Source of the DNA: Paracoccus contaminans
GTDB taxonomy: Bacteria > Pseudomonadota > Alphaproteobacteria > Rhodobacterales > Rhodobacteraceae
DNA length: 64,000 nucleotides
NCBI RefSeq assembly: GCF_002105555.1
Contig: NZ_CP020612.1
Span: forward strand, 1,790,001 to 1,854,000
Reading direction: 5' to 3'
Below, piece by piece: positions 55,843-64,000 of the stretch. Both the position numbers and the translations under genes were made by a program. The notes beneath the pieces were generated by a model. That model was given only the letters and a program-made list of their open reading frames with translations, searched no databases and was not told where the DNA came from. The stretch's first letter is position 1. Each line of letters begins with the position of its first letter.

Positions 55843-57032
55843 TGTTTAACCGCCTTCACGATCTTTTCGGCCCCATCGCGCAGGTCGTCCGCCGCGATCA
55901 CGTCCAGACCGCTTTCGCTGATGATCTTCTTGCCCAGCTCGACATTCGTGCCTTCCAGCCGGACGACCAGCGGAACCTTCAGCCCCACTTCCTTCACCGC
56001 GGCGATGATGCCCTCGGCGATGATGTCGCAACGCATGATGCCGCCGAAGATGTTGACCAGGATGCCTTTGACGTTCGGATCGCTGGTGATGATCTTGAAC
56101 GCCTCGGTGACCTTTTCCTTGGTCGCGCCGCCGCCGACATCCAGGAAGTTCGCCGGTTCCGCGCCATACAGCTTGATGATGTCCATGGTGGCCATCGCAA
56201 GACCCGCGCCGTTGACCATGCAGCCGATCTCGCCGTCCAGCGCGATGTAGTTCAGGTCGTACTTGGACGCCTCAAGCTCCTTGGGGTCTTCCTCGGTCTC
56301 GTCGCGCAGCGCCATGATATCCTTCTGGCGATACAGCGCGTTGTTGTCGAAGCCGACCTTGGCGTCCAGCACCTTCAGCTGGCCCTGCTCGGTCACGATC
56401 AGGGGGTTGATCTCCAGCATCTCCATGTCCTTCTCGACGAAGGCCTTGTAGAGGATCTTGACCAGCGCGACGCACTGCTTGACCTGATCGCCCGTCAGGC
56501 CCAGCGCAAAGGCGACGCGGCGGCCATGCCAGTCGGACAGGCCCGAGGCCGGATCGACGGTGAAGCTGACGATCTTTTCGGGGGTCGCATGGGCGACTTC
56601 CTCGATGTCCATGCCGCCCTCGGTCGAGGCGACGAAGCTGATCCGCGACGATCCGCGGTCCACCAGCAGCGCGAGATACAGCTCGCGGGCGATGTCGCTG
56701 CCGTCTTCCAGGTAGATGCGGCCCACCTGCTTGCCGGCCGGGCCGGTCTGGTGCGTGACCAGCGTCTTGCCGAGCATCTGGTTCACGTTGGCCACGACTT
56801 CCTCGACCGACTTGGCCAGGCGCACGCCGCCCTTTTCGCCGGCTTCGGCTTCCTTGAACCGGCCCTTGCCACGCCCGCCGGCGTGGATCTGGGATTTGAC
56901 GACCCAAAGCGGGCCGGGCAGTTCGCGGGCCAGGGCCTCGGCCTCGGCGGCGTTCAGGACCGGACGGCCCTCGGACACCGGAGCGCCGTATTCCTTGAGC
57001 AGTGCCTTGGCCTGGTATTCGTGAATGTTCAT
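55839..57032 (-). CDS. sucC: Succinyl-CoA synthetase beta subunit
   Basis: A 397-residue ATP-grasp subunit that binds nucleotide and magnesium. It begins [19 protein letters not shown], with [16 protein letters not shown] for the nucleotide, [11 protein letters not shown] and [17 protein letters not shown], and the C-terminal [10 protein letters not shown]. Length is the family norm (388). The ATG at 57032 is chosen because the protein opens like all family members; the longer frame is shadow. It heads the suc operon. Confidence 0.96.
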   Translation of the reverse strand: MNIHEYQAKALLKEYGAPVSEGRPVLNAAEAEALARELPGPLWVVKSQIHAGGRGKGRFKEAEAGEKGGVRLAKSVEEVVANVNQMLGKTLVTHQTGPAGKQVGRIYLEDGSDIARELYLALLVDRGSSRISFVASTEGGMDIEEVAHATPEKIVSFTVDPASGLSDWHGRRVAFALGLTGDQVKQCVALVKILYKAFVEKDMEMLEINPLIVTEQGQLKVLDAKVGFDNNALYRQKDIMALRDETEEDPKELEASKYDLNYIALDGEIGCMVNGAGLAMATMDIIKLYGAEPANFLDVGGGATKEKVTEAFKIITSDPNVKGILVNIFGGIMRCDIIAEGIIAAVKEVGLKVPLVVRLEGTNVELGKKIISESGLDVIAADDLRDGAEKIVKAVKQ

Positions 57033-57141
57033 GAACGCTGTTCCCGCAACTGAAGCATTGCGCGGTTCCTTATCCCAAGCGCCCCCCTTGACCAATGAAG
57101 AAGGTTGCAAACGACCGTCCGCAAGCGGAATACCGCGCCTG

Positions 57142-57172
57142 TGTGATCACGTTCCGGAAGGCTGTGATCACA
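57142..57172. promoter_or_regulatory. Paired TGTGATCAC sites upstream of sucC
   Basis: TGTGATCAC at 57142-57150 and TGTGATCACA at 57163-57172, 21 bases (two helical turns) apart, so a regulator could bind both on the same face. They lie 110-140 bases before the sucC ATG. The element resembles CRP/FNR-type half-sites; the regulator is not known. Confidence 0.45.
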
Positions 57173-57282
57173 GGCGCCGCCTGCGTGATGCAATGCCCGT
57201 GCCAACGCGTGCCGCGATGGGCAAACGAGTCTCGGCTGCCGGGCAGAACGCCTTGACCGGACAGCGGCATTGACCACCGCAC

Positions 57283-57326
57283 GGGCGGGGGGCGGGGGGC
57301 GGGGGGCGGGGGGCGGGGGGCGGGGC
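57283..57326 (+). repeat. G-rich tandem repeat (GGCGGGG)
   Basis: About five copies of a seven-base unit of G-runs broken by single C. Such G-runs can form a G-quadruplex on the plus strand. It lies 57 bases beyond the ubiB stop. Confidence 0.75.
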
Positions 57327-57382
57327 CGTCAGCAGTTGGGCTTGGCCTCTCGCGCGGTTCCCCGGCAAGGCCCAGGGGGGTG

Positions 57383-58912
57383 TCAGGCCAGCAAGGCCCC
57401 CAGCACTGCCCCGCTCGCCAGCAGGGCGGCGGCCCACAGCATCCGGCGCGGGCCGCCGGGGTCGATGACGACCAGCGCGGGGGCGGGATTTGCCAGCCGC
57501 TCGACCTGGCGATCGACGATGGCGGGCAATTGCGGCCCATGCCGGCCCAGCGCCTGCAGCACCCGCAGCCCGTCGCGCAGCGCCGCAGGCGGGCCGAGAT
57601 TGTCGCGGATATAGCGCTCGACCACCGGGCGCGCGGCTGCCCACATGTTGATCTGCGGATCGAGCGTGCGGGCGACCCCTTCGACCACGACCATGGTGCG
57701 TTGCAGCAAGATCAGCTCGGTCCGCGTGGGCATGCCGAAACGCTCGGTCACCTCGAACAGATGGGCCAGCAGGTTGGCCATCGAGATGCGCGAGGCGTCG
57801 GCGTCGAAGATCGGCTCGCCCACCGCGCGCAGGGCACGGGCGAACTGCGCCATGTCGCGGTCGGCGGGAACATAGCCCGCCTCGAAATGGACGCGCGCCA
57901 CGCGCCGGTAATCGCGCTGGATGAAGCCGTAGAGGATTTCCGAATAGATCCGGCGGGTGAATTCGTCGATCTCACCCATGATGCCGAAATCCAGGGCGAT
58001 GATGTCGCCACTGGGGCTGATGCGCAGGTTGCCGTGATGCATGTCGGCGTGAAAGAAGCCGTCGCGCAGCGCATGGTTCAGGAACAGCTGGATCAGCCGC
58101 TCGGCCAGCGCATGGGTATCGTGGCCGGCGGCGCGGATCGCGGCCACATCGGCCATCGGGATGCCCTCGGCCCAGTCGCTGGTCATCACCCGCCGCGCGC
58201 TGAGCGGCCAGTGCGGCAGGGGAACCGACAGCCCTGCATCCTCGCGCGTGTTCTCGGCGAATTCCGAGGCCGAGGCGGCCTCGAGCCGCAGGTCAAGCTC
58301 GCCCAGCACGACCGACTGGAAATGGCCGACCACATCGCGCGGGCGCAATCGCCGGCTGGCCGGCGACAGGCGCTCGATCAGGCCGGCGGCCAGGTGGAAG
58401 GCGTCGATGTCGCGGCGGAAGGCAGTCTCGATGCCGGGGCGCAGCACCTTGACGGCCACGCGCGCGCCGGTGTCGGCGCGCACCGCCTCGTGCACCTGGG
58501 CGATCGAGGCGGCGGCGACAGGTTCGGAAAAGGCCGAAAACAGCACCTCGACCGGCGCGCCCAGATCGGCCTGGATGACCTGCCGGGCAACGGCGGTGGG
58601 AAAGGGGGGCAGGCGGTCCTGCAGCATCCGCAGCTGCTGCGCCATCTCGTCCCCGACGACATCGGGGCGCGTGGACATGATCTGGCCGAACTTGATGTAG
58701 GCCGGGCCCAGCGCGGTGATCGCCCGCGTGATGGGCGGCAGGGCCGGATCGCCCCGATAGCCGAGCCATGCGAAGGGCAATCCCATGATGCGCGCGGCCG
58801 CGCGCACGCGGCGCGGGGCCTTCATGGCGTCAAGCGCCGCCCCCATCGCCCCGGTCCGCTGAAAGGTCGCGCCCGTGCGGATCAGCCGCCAGATGTTGTG
58901 AGGCCCGCGCAT
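57383..58912 (-). CDS. ubiB: UbiB family protein (ubiquinone synthesis kinase-like)
   Basis: A 509-residue ADCK/UbiB protein needed for ubiquinone synthesis. Signature regions: KFGQIMSTRPD (KxGQ), the Ala-rich loop AAASIAQVHEA, HADMHHGNLRI and LDFGIMG of the kinase-like fold, then a C-terminal two-helix membrane segment (RRMLWAAALLASGAVLGALLA). It is thought to be an ATPase-like extractor of lipid precursors. The ATG at 58912 starts MRGPHNIWRL; a longer frame is not needed. It follows ubiE, on the same strand. Confidence 0.94.
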   Translation of the reverse strand: MRGPHNIWRLIRTGATFQRTGAMGAALDAMKAPRRVRAAARIMGLPFAWLGYRGDPALPPITRAITALGPAYIKFGQIMSTRPDVVGDEMAQQLRMLQDRLPPFPTAVARQVIQADLGAPVEVLFSAFSEPVAAASIAQVHEAVRADTGARVAVKVLRPGIETAFRRDIDAFHLAAGLIERLSPASRRLRPRDVVGHFQSVVLGELDLRLEAASASEFAENTREDAGLSVPLPHWPLSARRVMTSDWAEGIPMADVAAIRAAGHDTHALAERLIQLFLNHALRDGFFHADMHHGNLRISPSGDIIALDFGIMGEIDEFTRRIYSEILYGFIQRDYRRVARVHFEAGYVPADRDMAQFARALRAVGEPIFDADASRISMANLLAHLFEVTERFGMPTRTELILLQRTMVVVEGVARTLDPQINMWAAARPVVERYIRDNLGPPAALRDGLRVLQALGRHGPQLPAIVDRQVERLANPAPALVVIDPGGPRRMLWAAALLASGAVLGALLA

Positions 58913-58994
58913 CAGCCCGAGGTCCGCGCGGCAAGGGGCAGGGCGCCGCGATCGGACCGTCCGGTCCGGCGCCCCCGCATGGCAGGTCCCGTGC

Positions 58995-59747
58995 TCACAG
59001 CTTCCACCCAGAATGCAGCGCGGCGATGCCCATCGAAAGGTTGCGATATTGCACCCGTTCGAAGCCGGCATCGCCGATCATGGCGGCAAAGCTTTCCTGA
59101 TCGGGGAAGCGGCGGATCGATTCCACCAGATACTGATAGGAATCGCGGTCGCTGGCGACCAGCTGTCCCAGCGGCGGGATCACGTTGAAGGAATAGCGGT
59201 CATAGGCCCATTGCAGGGCGGGCACCGGCAGCTGGCTGAACTCCAGCACCATCAGCCGGCCGCCGGGGCGCAGGACGCGGAACGCCTCGGCCAGCGCGTC
59301 GGGGATGCGGGTGACGTTGCGGATGCCGAAGCTGATCGTGTAGCGGTCAAAGCTGGCATCCGCGAAGGGCAGGGCCATCGCATCGCCCGTGACCCAGGAC
59401 AGGCGGTCCGCGAGGCGGCCCGCCTCGGCCCGCTTGCGCCCTTCGACCAGCATCGATTCGGTCATGTCGCAGACGGTGACGCTCGCCCCCGGCGCCCGGT
59501 CCAGGAAACGGAAGGCGATGTCCCCGGTTCCGCCCGCCACATCCAGCAGGCGCTGGCCGTCCCGCGGGGCCAGCCAGTCCATCATCGCGGTTTTCCACAG
59601 GCGATGGATGCCGACGCTCATCAGGTCGTTCATCACGTCGTATTTCGAGGCGACGCTCGAGAACACCCCGTGCACGAGGCCGGCCTTGTCCTCTTCAGCG
59701 ACGCTCTGAAAGCCGAAATGGGTTTGCCTCGATGCGCTGTCGGTCAT
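58995..59747 (-). CDS. ubiE: Ubiquinone/menaquinone methyltransferase UbiE
   Basis: A 250-residue SAM methyltransferase that carries out C-methylation in ubiquinone synthesis. Motifs: [15 protein letters not shown] (SAM loop), [15 protein letters not shown] and [14 protein letters not shown]. The N-terminal [31 protein letters not shown] is diagnostic of UbiE. Lies upstream of ubiB; divergent from mutM with 56 bases between. Confidence 0.96.
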   Translation of the reverse strand: MTDSASRQTHFGFQSVAEEDKAGLVHGVFSSVASKYDVMNDLMSVGIHRLWKTAMMDWLAPRDGQRLLDVAGGTGDIAFRFLDRAPGASVTVCDMTESMLVEGRKRAEAGRLADRLSWVTGDAMALPFADASFDRYTISFGIRNVTRIPDALAEAFRVLRPGGRLMVLEFSQLPVPALQWAYDRYSFNVIPPLGQLVASDRDSYQYLVESIRRFPDQESFAAMIGDAGFERVQYRNLSMGIAALHSGWKL

Positions 59748-59803
59748 AGCTCTCGTCCGTCGCCCGCCTGTCAGGCCGGCACCATGCAGCGGATGGGCGG
59801 GAA

Positions 59804-60649
59804 ATGCCAGAACTGCCAGAGGTCGAAACGGTTCGCCGCGGTCTTGCGCCGCATCTGGCGGGGCGGCGCATCCTGCGGGTGGACCAGCGCCGCCCCGACC
59901 TGCGCTGGCCGATGCCGGTCGATCTGGTGCAGGTTCTGACCGGGGCGCGGGTCACGGAGCTGCGGCGGCGGTCCAAGTATATCCTGGCCGACCTGGACCG
60001 CGGCCCCAGCCTGTTGATCCATCTGGGCATGTCCGGGCGCATCAGGATCGAGGGCGAGGGGCTGGGCCGCTTTCACCATGATCCCTCGATCCTGCCCCGG
60101 CACGATCACCTGGTGCTTGAAACCGAGGATGGCGCCACCATCACGCTGAACGACGCCCGCCGGTTCGGCGCGGTCGATCTGGTGCGCGAGGGCGCGCCCC
60201 ATCCCCTGCTGGCCGCGCTCGGCCCCGAGCCGCTGTCGCAGGATTTCACGCCGGCGGTGCTGGCCGCAGGGCTGGCGGGCAGGAAGATGCCGGTCAAGGC
60301 GGCGCTGCTGGACCAGCGGATCGTGGCGGGCCTTGGCAACATCTATGTGTGCGAGGCGCTGTTCCGCGCCGCCATCCATCCGGCCCGCGCGGCCGGGCGC
60401 ATCGGGGCCGCCCGGACGGGCGCGCTGCACGCCGCGATCCTGGCGGTGCTGGAGGAGGCGATCGCCGCGGGCGGATCGTCCTTGCGCGATCATCGCCAGG
60501 CCAGCGGCGAGCTTGGCTATTTCCAGCACAGCTTCCGCGTCTACGGGCGCGAGGGCCAGCCCTGCCTGCGGGCAGGATGCGCCGGCACGGTGCGGCGGAT
60601 CGTCCAGTCCGGCCGCTCGTCATGGTATTGCCCCGCCTGCCAGCACTGA
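59804..60649 (+). CDS. mutM: Formamidopyrimidine-DNA glycosylase
   Basis: A 281-residue base-excision repair enzyme removing 8-oxoguanine. [14 protein letters not shown] with catalytic Pro2/Glu3 at the start, SKYIL with Lys, the helix-two-turn-helix [12 protein letters not shown], and the C-terminal zinc finger: CLRAGC then WYCPACQH. The first pair is spaced C-x4-C rather than the usual C-x2-C, as in other members of the order. Length is typical. Divergent from ubiE. Confidence 0.95.
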   Translation: MPELPEVETVRRGLAPHLAGRRILRVDQRRPDLRWPMPVDLVQVLTGARVTELRRRSKYILADLDRGPSLLIHLGMSGRIRIEGEGLGRFHHDPSILPRHDHLVLETEDGATITLNDARRFGAVDLVREGAPHPLLAALGPEPLSQDFTPAVLAAGLAGRKMPVKAALLDQRIVAGLGNIYVCEALFRAAIHPARAAGRIGAARTGALHAAILAVLEEAIAAGGSSLRDHRQASGELGYFQHSFRVYGREGQPCLRAGCAGTVRRIVQSGRSSWYCPACQH

Positions 60650-60716
60650 TGGCCCGCTGGCATCGCGATCACGCTTTTGCTAGCAGGGCAGCCAGGGCAA
60701 CACAGGGAGAGCTGCC

Positions 60717-61493
60717 ATGGCCTACAAGACCATCCTGGTCGAGATCGCCGATCACGTCGCACTGATCCGGCTGAACCGACCCGAGGCGCTGAACGCCCTG
60801 AGCGGCGAGCTGATCGGAGAGCTTGCCGCAGCCGTCAGCGCCGCGGATGCCGACCCGGCGGTGCGCTGCCTGGTCCTGACCGGCAGCGAAAAGGCCTTTG
60901 CCGCGGGCGCCGACATCCGCGAGATGGCGGCGAAATCCTATGTGGACGTGCTGACGGGCGATCTGTTCGGCCCGCAGATCGACCAGATCAACCGCTGCCG
61001 CAAGCCGATCATCGCCGCCGTGGCGGGCTATGCGCTGGGCGGGGGATGCGAGCTGGCGATGATGTGCGATTTCATCATCTGCGCCGAGAATGCCAAGTTC
61101 GGCCAGCCCGAGATCAACCTGGGCGTCATCGCCGGCATCGGCGGCACGCAGCGCCTGACGCGCCTGGTGGGCAAGTCCAAGGCGATGGACATGAACCTCA
61201 CCGGCCGCTTCATGGACGCGGCCGAGGCGGAACGCTCGGGTCTGGTCAGCCGCGTGGTGCCCCTCGACAAGCTGCTGGACGAGGCGATGGGCGCGGCGCG
61301 CAAGATTGCCGCCAAATCGGCGATCGCCGCCATGGTCGCCAAGGAGGCGGTGAACCGCAGTTACGAGACGACGCTGCGCGAGGGGCTTTTGTTCGAACGC
61401 CGCGCCTTCCATGCCCTGTTCGCCACCGAGGATCAGAAGGAAGGCATGAGCGCCTTTGCCGAAAAGCGCGAGGCGCAGTTCCGCGACCGCTGA
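60717..61493 (+). CDS. Enoyl-CoA hydratase
   Basis: A 258-residue crotonase that hydrates enoyl-CoA in fatty-acid or short-chain degradation. Both catalytic Glu residues are present, GGGCEL (Glu112) and GQPEIN (Glu132), as is the oxyanion-hole region AAGADI near 62-67. It ends [16 protein letters not shown], very like mitochondrial short-chain hydratases. Between mutM and rpsT, as in related genomes. A weak GGAGAG site precedes the ATG. Confidence 0.93.
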   Translation: MAYKTILVEIADHVALIRLNRPEALNALSGELIGELAAAVSAADADPAVRCLVLTGSEKAFAAGADIREMAAKSYVDVLTGDLFGPQIDQINRCRKPIIAAVAGYALGGGCELAMMCDFIICAENAKFGQPEINLGVIAGIGGTQRLTRLVGKSKAMDMNLTGRFMDAAEAERSGLVSRVVPLDKLLDEAMGAARKIAAKSAIAAMVAKEAVNRSYETTLREGLLFERRAFHALFATEDQKEGMSAFAEKREAQFRDR

Positions 61494-61664
61494 GCGGCAG
61501 GCGATTTGGGCTTTCCCCCGCGGACGGATGCCGTTATAAGCCGACGCTTACATGCGCGTGGGCCCGCTTAGGCGAGAATCGGGACCGTCCCCATCGGGGG
61601 CGGCGGATTTGGGTCTTTTGCGCAAATGACATAACGCAACCGACCTGACAGAGACCCCTGACCC
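61494..61664 (+). promoter_or_regulatory. rpsT leader
   Basis: 171 bases before rpsT. TATAAG at 61535-61540 is a possible -10, which would leave a leader of about 118 bases with a GC hairpin (CCGTCCCC / GGGGGCGG at about 61585-61604). No clear -35 at correct spacing. S20 genes are often self-regulated through the leader; that is inference here. Confidence 0.3.
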
Positions 61665-61934
61665 ATGGCCAATACGCCCCAGTCCAAGAAACGCGCCCGC
61701 CAGACCGAACGCCGCACCGAAGTCAACAAGGCGCGCCGTTCGCGCATCCGCACCTTCCTGCGCAAGGTCGAGGAAGCGATCGCCGGCGGCGATGCGGCGG
61801 TTGCGGCCGAGGCGCTGCGCGTGGCGCAGCCCGAACTGATGCGCGGCGTCACCAAGGGTGTCGTCCACAAGAACACGGCATCGCGCAAGATGTCGCGCCT
61901 GGCCTCGCGGGTTAAGGCCCTTTCGGCCAGCTGA
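61665..61934 (+). CDS. rpsT: Small ribosomal subunit protein S20
   Basis: An 89-residue basic primary binding protein for 16S r[20 protein letters not shown] and [14 protein letters not shown] then [16 protein letters not shown] match the family. The length is typical. A long hairpin terminator follows. Confidence 0.96.
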   Translation: MANTPQSKKRARQTERRTEVNKARRSRIRTFLRKVEEAIAGGDAAVAAEALRVAQPELMRGVTKGVVHKNTASRKMSRLASRVKALSAS

Positions 61935-61956
61935 TCGCCGGCCCTCGATCTGCCGC

Positions 61957-61998
61957 AACAGGCGCCCCCCGCTGGCCGGGGCGGCGCCTGTTCGTTTT
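61957..61998 (+). terminator. Strong terminator after rpsT
   Basis: AACAGGCGCC (61957-61966) pairs perfectly with GGCGCCTGTT (61983-61992), with further GC pairs inside, followed by CGTTTTCG. Confidence 0.8.
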
Positions 61999-62438
61999 CG
62001 CGCATGCCTGCGCATGTTATGGCAAGTAGCTGTATTTTCAATGAAAAATCAACGGCGTCTGCCATGGGCCAGATTCGCGGCGCAAACAGCCTGTCAAGTT
62101 GATAGTTCAGTTGCAGGGTCTTTGCTGTTGGCGATAGCTTGATCCAAGCGATTCACCTCGCGACATGGGAAGACGGTCCAGGACAGGCGCTTTTACGCCT
62201 CGCCGGACGATGCGCCTGGCAACCGGCGCCTGGCTTGGCCGGGCACGGGCAACCGACGCAAGCCCGCTCCGGCTGCCACCGGATGCAGGCGACCCGGAAC
62301 AGAGCGATGGGGCCGGTCAGGCCCGCGGCCCCGTATTGCGCGGCTGGTCGTCCTGTTGCCGTTCCCTTGTCGCGGGCCGCGGAACGCAATGGCCTGCCGG
62401 CGTTCCCGGCGGGGACTGGGGACAAAGGAACGGACGGA
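61999..62438. other. Region upstream of dnaA
   Basis: No gene. It contains the least GC-rich part of this end of the window (about 62015-62160). TTTTCA-A-TGAAAA at 62035-62047 is a perfect inverted repeat. No sequence close to TTATCCACA was seen, so I do not call oriC here. Open frames through it are dnaA-frame extensions without start evidence. Confidence 0.5.
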
Positions 62439-63806
62439 ATGGACAAGCTGTGGGCGCAGGCGCGGCCGGAACTCGAGTCTCTGGTCGGTGCCAACAACTA
62501 CGTCACCTGGCTGGCGCCCCTGAGCCTGCGCGCCATCGAGGGCGGCGCAGCCGACATCGCCTGCCCGACGCGGTTCCTGTCCGACTGGGTGTCCCGCCAT
62601 TATGCACGCCCGATCATCGACGCGCTGACCGCGCAGGGCGCGGCCGTCGAGCGCGTGACCTTTACCGTCGCGGCCGCCCCCGCGGCTGCGGCCCCTGCCG
62701 GGCCTGCGGCCGCGGGCGCGCGCCCCGCCGCCCCCGCTCGGCCCCGGCCCGCCCCGCGCGAGGACGAGCTGTCCGCCCCCATCGACACCCGCTTCACCTT
62801 TGACAATTTCATCGTGGGCAAGCCGAACGAGCTGGCCCATGCCGCCGCCCGCCGCGTGGCCGAGGGCGGTTTCGTGACCTTCAACCCCCTGTTCCTCTAT
62901 GGCGGGGTGGGCCTGGGCAAGACCCACCTGATGCACGCCATTGCCTCGGAACGCCGCAGCCGCGACCCCGATGCGCGTGTTCTCTACCTGTCGGCCGAAC
63001 AGTTCATGTACCGCTTCGTCCAGGCGCTGCGCGAACGCACGGTCATGGATTTCAAGGAACTGTTCCGCACCGTCGATCTGCTGATGGTCGATGACGTGCA
63101 ATTCATCGCCGGCAAGGATTCCACGCAGGAGGAATTCTTTCACACATTCAACGCGCTGGTCGATCAGGGCAAGCAGATCGTGATTTCCGCCGACCGCGCG
63201 CCGGGCGAGATCAAGGATCTCGAGGACCGGATCAAGTCGCGCCTGTCCTGCGGCCTGATCGTGGACCTGCATCCCACCGATTACGAACTGCGCCTGTCGA
63301 TCCTGCAATCCAAGACCGACCTGTTCCGCGCCACCTATCCCGGCTTGCAGATGGGGCAGGGCGTTCTGGAATTCCTGGCCCACCGCATCACCTCGAATGT
63401 GCGCGTGCTGGAAGGCGCGCTGCAGCGCCTGTTCGCCTTTGCCAGCCTGATGGGCCGGGAAATCGACCTGGACATGACGCAGGAATGCCTGACCGACATC
63501 CTGCGCGCCTCGGACCGCAAGGTTTCGGTCGAGGAAATCCAGCGCAAGGTGGCCGAACATTACAATATCCGCCTGTCCGACCTGGTCGGGCCAAAACGGG
63601 TCCGCACGCTGGCCCGGCCGCGGCAGATCGCCATGTATCTGGCCAAGCAGATGACCAGTCGCAGCCTGCCCGAGATCGGCCGCCGCTTTGGCGGGCGCGA
63701 TCACACCACGATCATGCATGGCGTGCGCAAGATCGAGGAGCTGTGCGCGGCCGACAACAGCCTGGCCGAGGATGTCCAGCTGCTGCGCCGGGCGCTCGAG
63801 GCATAG
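62439..63806 (+). CDS. dnaA: Chromosomal replication initiator DnaA
   Basis: A 455-residue AAA+ protein that melts the origin. Domain I begins WAQARPELESLVGANNYVTWL; an Ala/Pro linker follows (about 75-107); domain III has Walker A GGVGLGKTH (155-163) and Walker B LLMVDDVQF; domain IV, the DNA-binding part, has SRSLPEIGRRFGGRDHTTIMHG. AAAGGA lies eight bases before the ATG at 62439, favouring it over the longer open frame. dnaN follows 92 bases later. Confidence 0.97.
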   Translation: MDKLWAQARPELESLVGANNYVTWLAPLSLRAIEGGAADIACPTRFLSDWVSRHYARPIIDALTAQGAAVERVTFTVAAAPAAAAPAGPAAAGARPAAPARPRPAPREDELSAPIDTRFTFDNFIVGKPNELAHAAARRVAEGGFVTFNPLFLYGGVGLGKTHLMHAIASERRSRDPDARVLYLSAEQFMYRFVQALRERTVMDFKELFRTVDLLMVDDVQFIAGKDSTQEEFFHTFNALVDQGKQIVISADRAPGEIKDLEDRIKSRLSCGLIVDLHPTDYELRLSILQSKTDLFRATYPGLQMGQGVLEFLAHRITSNVRVLEGALQRLFAFASLMGREIDLDMTQECLTDILRASDRKVSVEEIQRKVAEHYNIRLSDLVGPKRVRTLARPRQIAMYLAKQMTSRSLPEIGRRFGGRDHTTIMHGVRKIEELCAADNSLAEDVQLLRRALEA

Positions 63807-63898
63807 GGCGCGCGCCCGCTTGACCCTTGACAGAGAGTGGCGAAACTGAACATGCCGCCGCCGGCGACGGCGCGACGACATCCGGAAGGCAGGGCAAG

Positions 63899-64000
63899 AT
63901 GAAGTTCTCGATCGAAAAGGCGGTGCTGGTCAAGGCGGTGGCGCAGGCCCAGTCGGTCGTCGAACGGCGCAATACCATTCCCATCCTCGCCAACGTGCTG
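63899..64000 (+). CDS. dnaN: DNA polymerase III beta sliding clamp (5' part only)
   Basis: The frame MKFSIEKAVLVKAVAQAQSV continues to the window end with RRNTIPILANVL, the usual opening of the beta clamp, 34 residues before truncation. The ATG is preceded by GGAAGG. Position after dnaA fits. Confidence 0.93.
   Translation, partial: MKFSIEKAVLVKAVAQAQSVVERRNTIPILANVL

Larger units (their letters stand above)
57033..57382. other. 350-base intergenic region upstream of the suc operon
   Basis: No gene. It should hold the suc promoter. It contains two TGTGATCAC sites 21 bases apart (57142-57150 and 57163-57172), and a G-tract repeat at 57283-57326 near the ubiB end. No convincing -35/-10 pair was seen. 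Confidence 0.5.

Noticed and set aside
60294..60623. Small antisense frames within mutM
   Set aside because: Overlap the conserved core of a clear gene and give Arg/Pro-rich chains typical of GC-rich shadows.
62139..62438. Extended N-terminus of DnaA
   Set aside because: The added residues do not resemble DnaA and a proper ribosome site precedes the ATG at 62439.

Overview
The window is a contiguous stretch of high-GC chromosome from an alphaproteobacterium of the family Rhodobacteraceae, most likely Paracoccus or a close relative. The evidence is gene content and order plus protein style: mutM, an enoyl-CoA hydratase, rpsT, dnaA and dnaN run together at the right end (the usual origin-proximal order of the family), ubiB and ubiE lie beside them, the suc operon runs sucC, sucD, sucA, odhB, lpdA, and the DksA lacks most zinc cysteines. 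No tRNA, rRNA, insertion sequence, prophage or CRISPR array is visible. Nearly all of the sequence is coding.

Layout. 1-3340: the end of a VOC-family gene and the potassium uptake pair trkH/trkA (minus strand). 3337-7040: a low-complexity ORF of doubtful reality and a type I secretion membrane-fusion protein and ABC exporter (minus); the fusion protein appears frameshifted near its N-terminus. 7188-8571: mlaA and mlaC (outer-membrane lipid asymmetry). 8777-16410: a class A penicillin-binding protein, ammonium transporter, polyprenyl synthase, DUF2007 protein, tRNA-type methyltransferase, a YdcH small protein and acetoacetyl-CoA reductase. 16619-25927: an iron-siderophore island with exbB-exbD-tonB, a TonB-dependent receptor, a FhuD-like binding protein, FhuB, FhuC and, convergent, a siderophore-interacting reductase with a clear promoter and a palindrome over its likely start site. 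26060-26554: a non-coding GC-rich block of degenerate repeats. 26555-35884: glyA, nadK, prfC, a lower-GC thermonuclease-like gene, osmC, dgt, erpA, a CorC-type transporter, two small membrane proteins and xthA. 35942-43771: a PPDK-like protein whose ATP-binding half has lost landmark residues, a SleB-type hydrolase, the folB-folP-glmM run and an FAD monooxygenase. 44046-49723: dksA, an orphan MoxR AAA ATPase, a GST, a Gly/Met-tailed membrane protein, a lytic transglycosylase, lpdA, a MAPEG protein and a small unknown protein. 49817-57032: the TCA operon on the minus strand (sucC, an inserted unknown gene, sucD, sucA, odhB). 57383-64000: ubiB, ubiE, mutM, enoyl-CoA hydratase, rpsT, dnaA and the start of dnaN.

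How the genes work together. The exbBD-tonB genes power the outer-membrane receptor; FhuD/B/C carry the ferri-siderophore across the inner membrane; the SIP reductase releases iron. FolB, FolP and GlmM link folate and cell-wall precursor synthesis. SucC/D/A, OdhB and Lpd supply the 2-oxoglutarate to succinate part of the TCA cycle. UbiB and UbiE act in ubiquinone synthesis, and the polyprenyl synthase probably supplies its side chain.

I did not find a complete, clearly new multi-gene system. The most unusual items are the PPDK-like protein with a degenerate ATP-grasp domain, the unknown lower-GC gene precisely inserted between sucC and sucD with a stop/start overlap, the apparent hlyD frameshift, the inverted repeats between phbB and exbB, the palindrome over the SIP promoter, a short repeat family at gene ends, and several uncharacterised small proteins.
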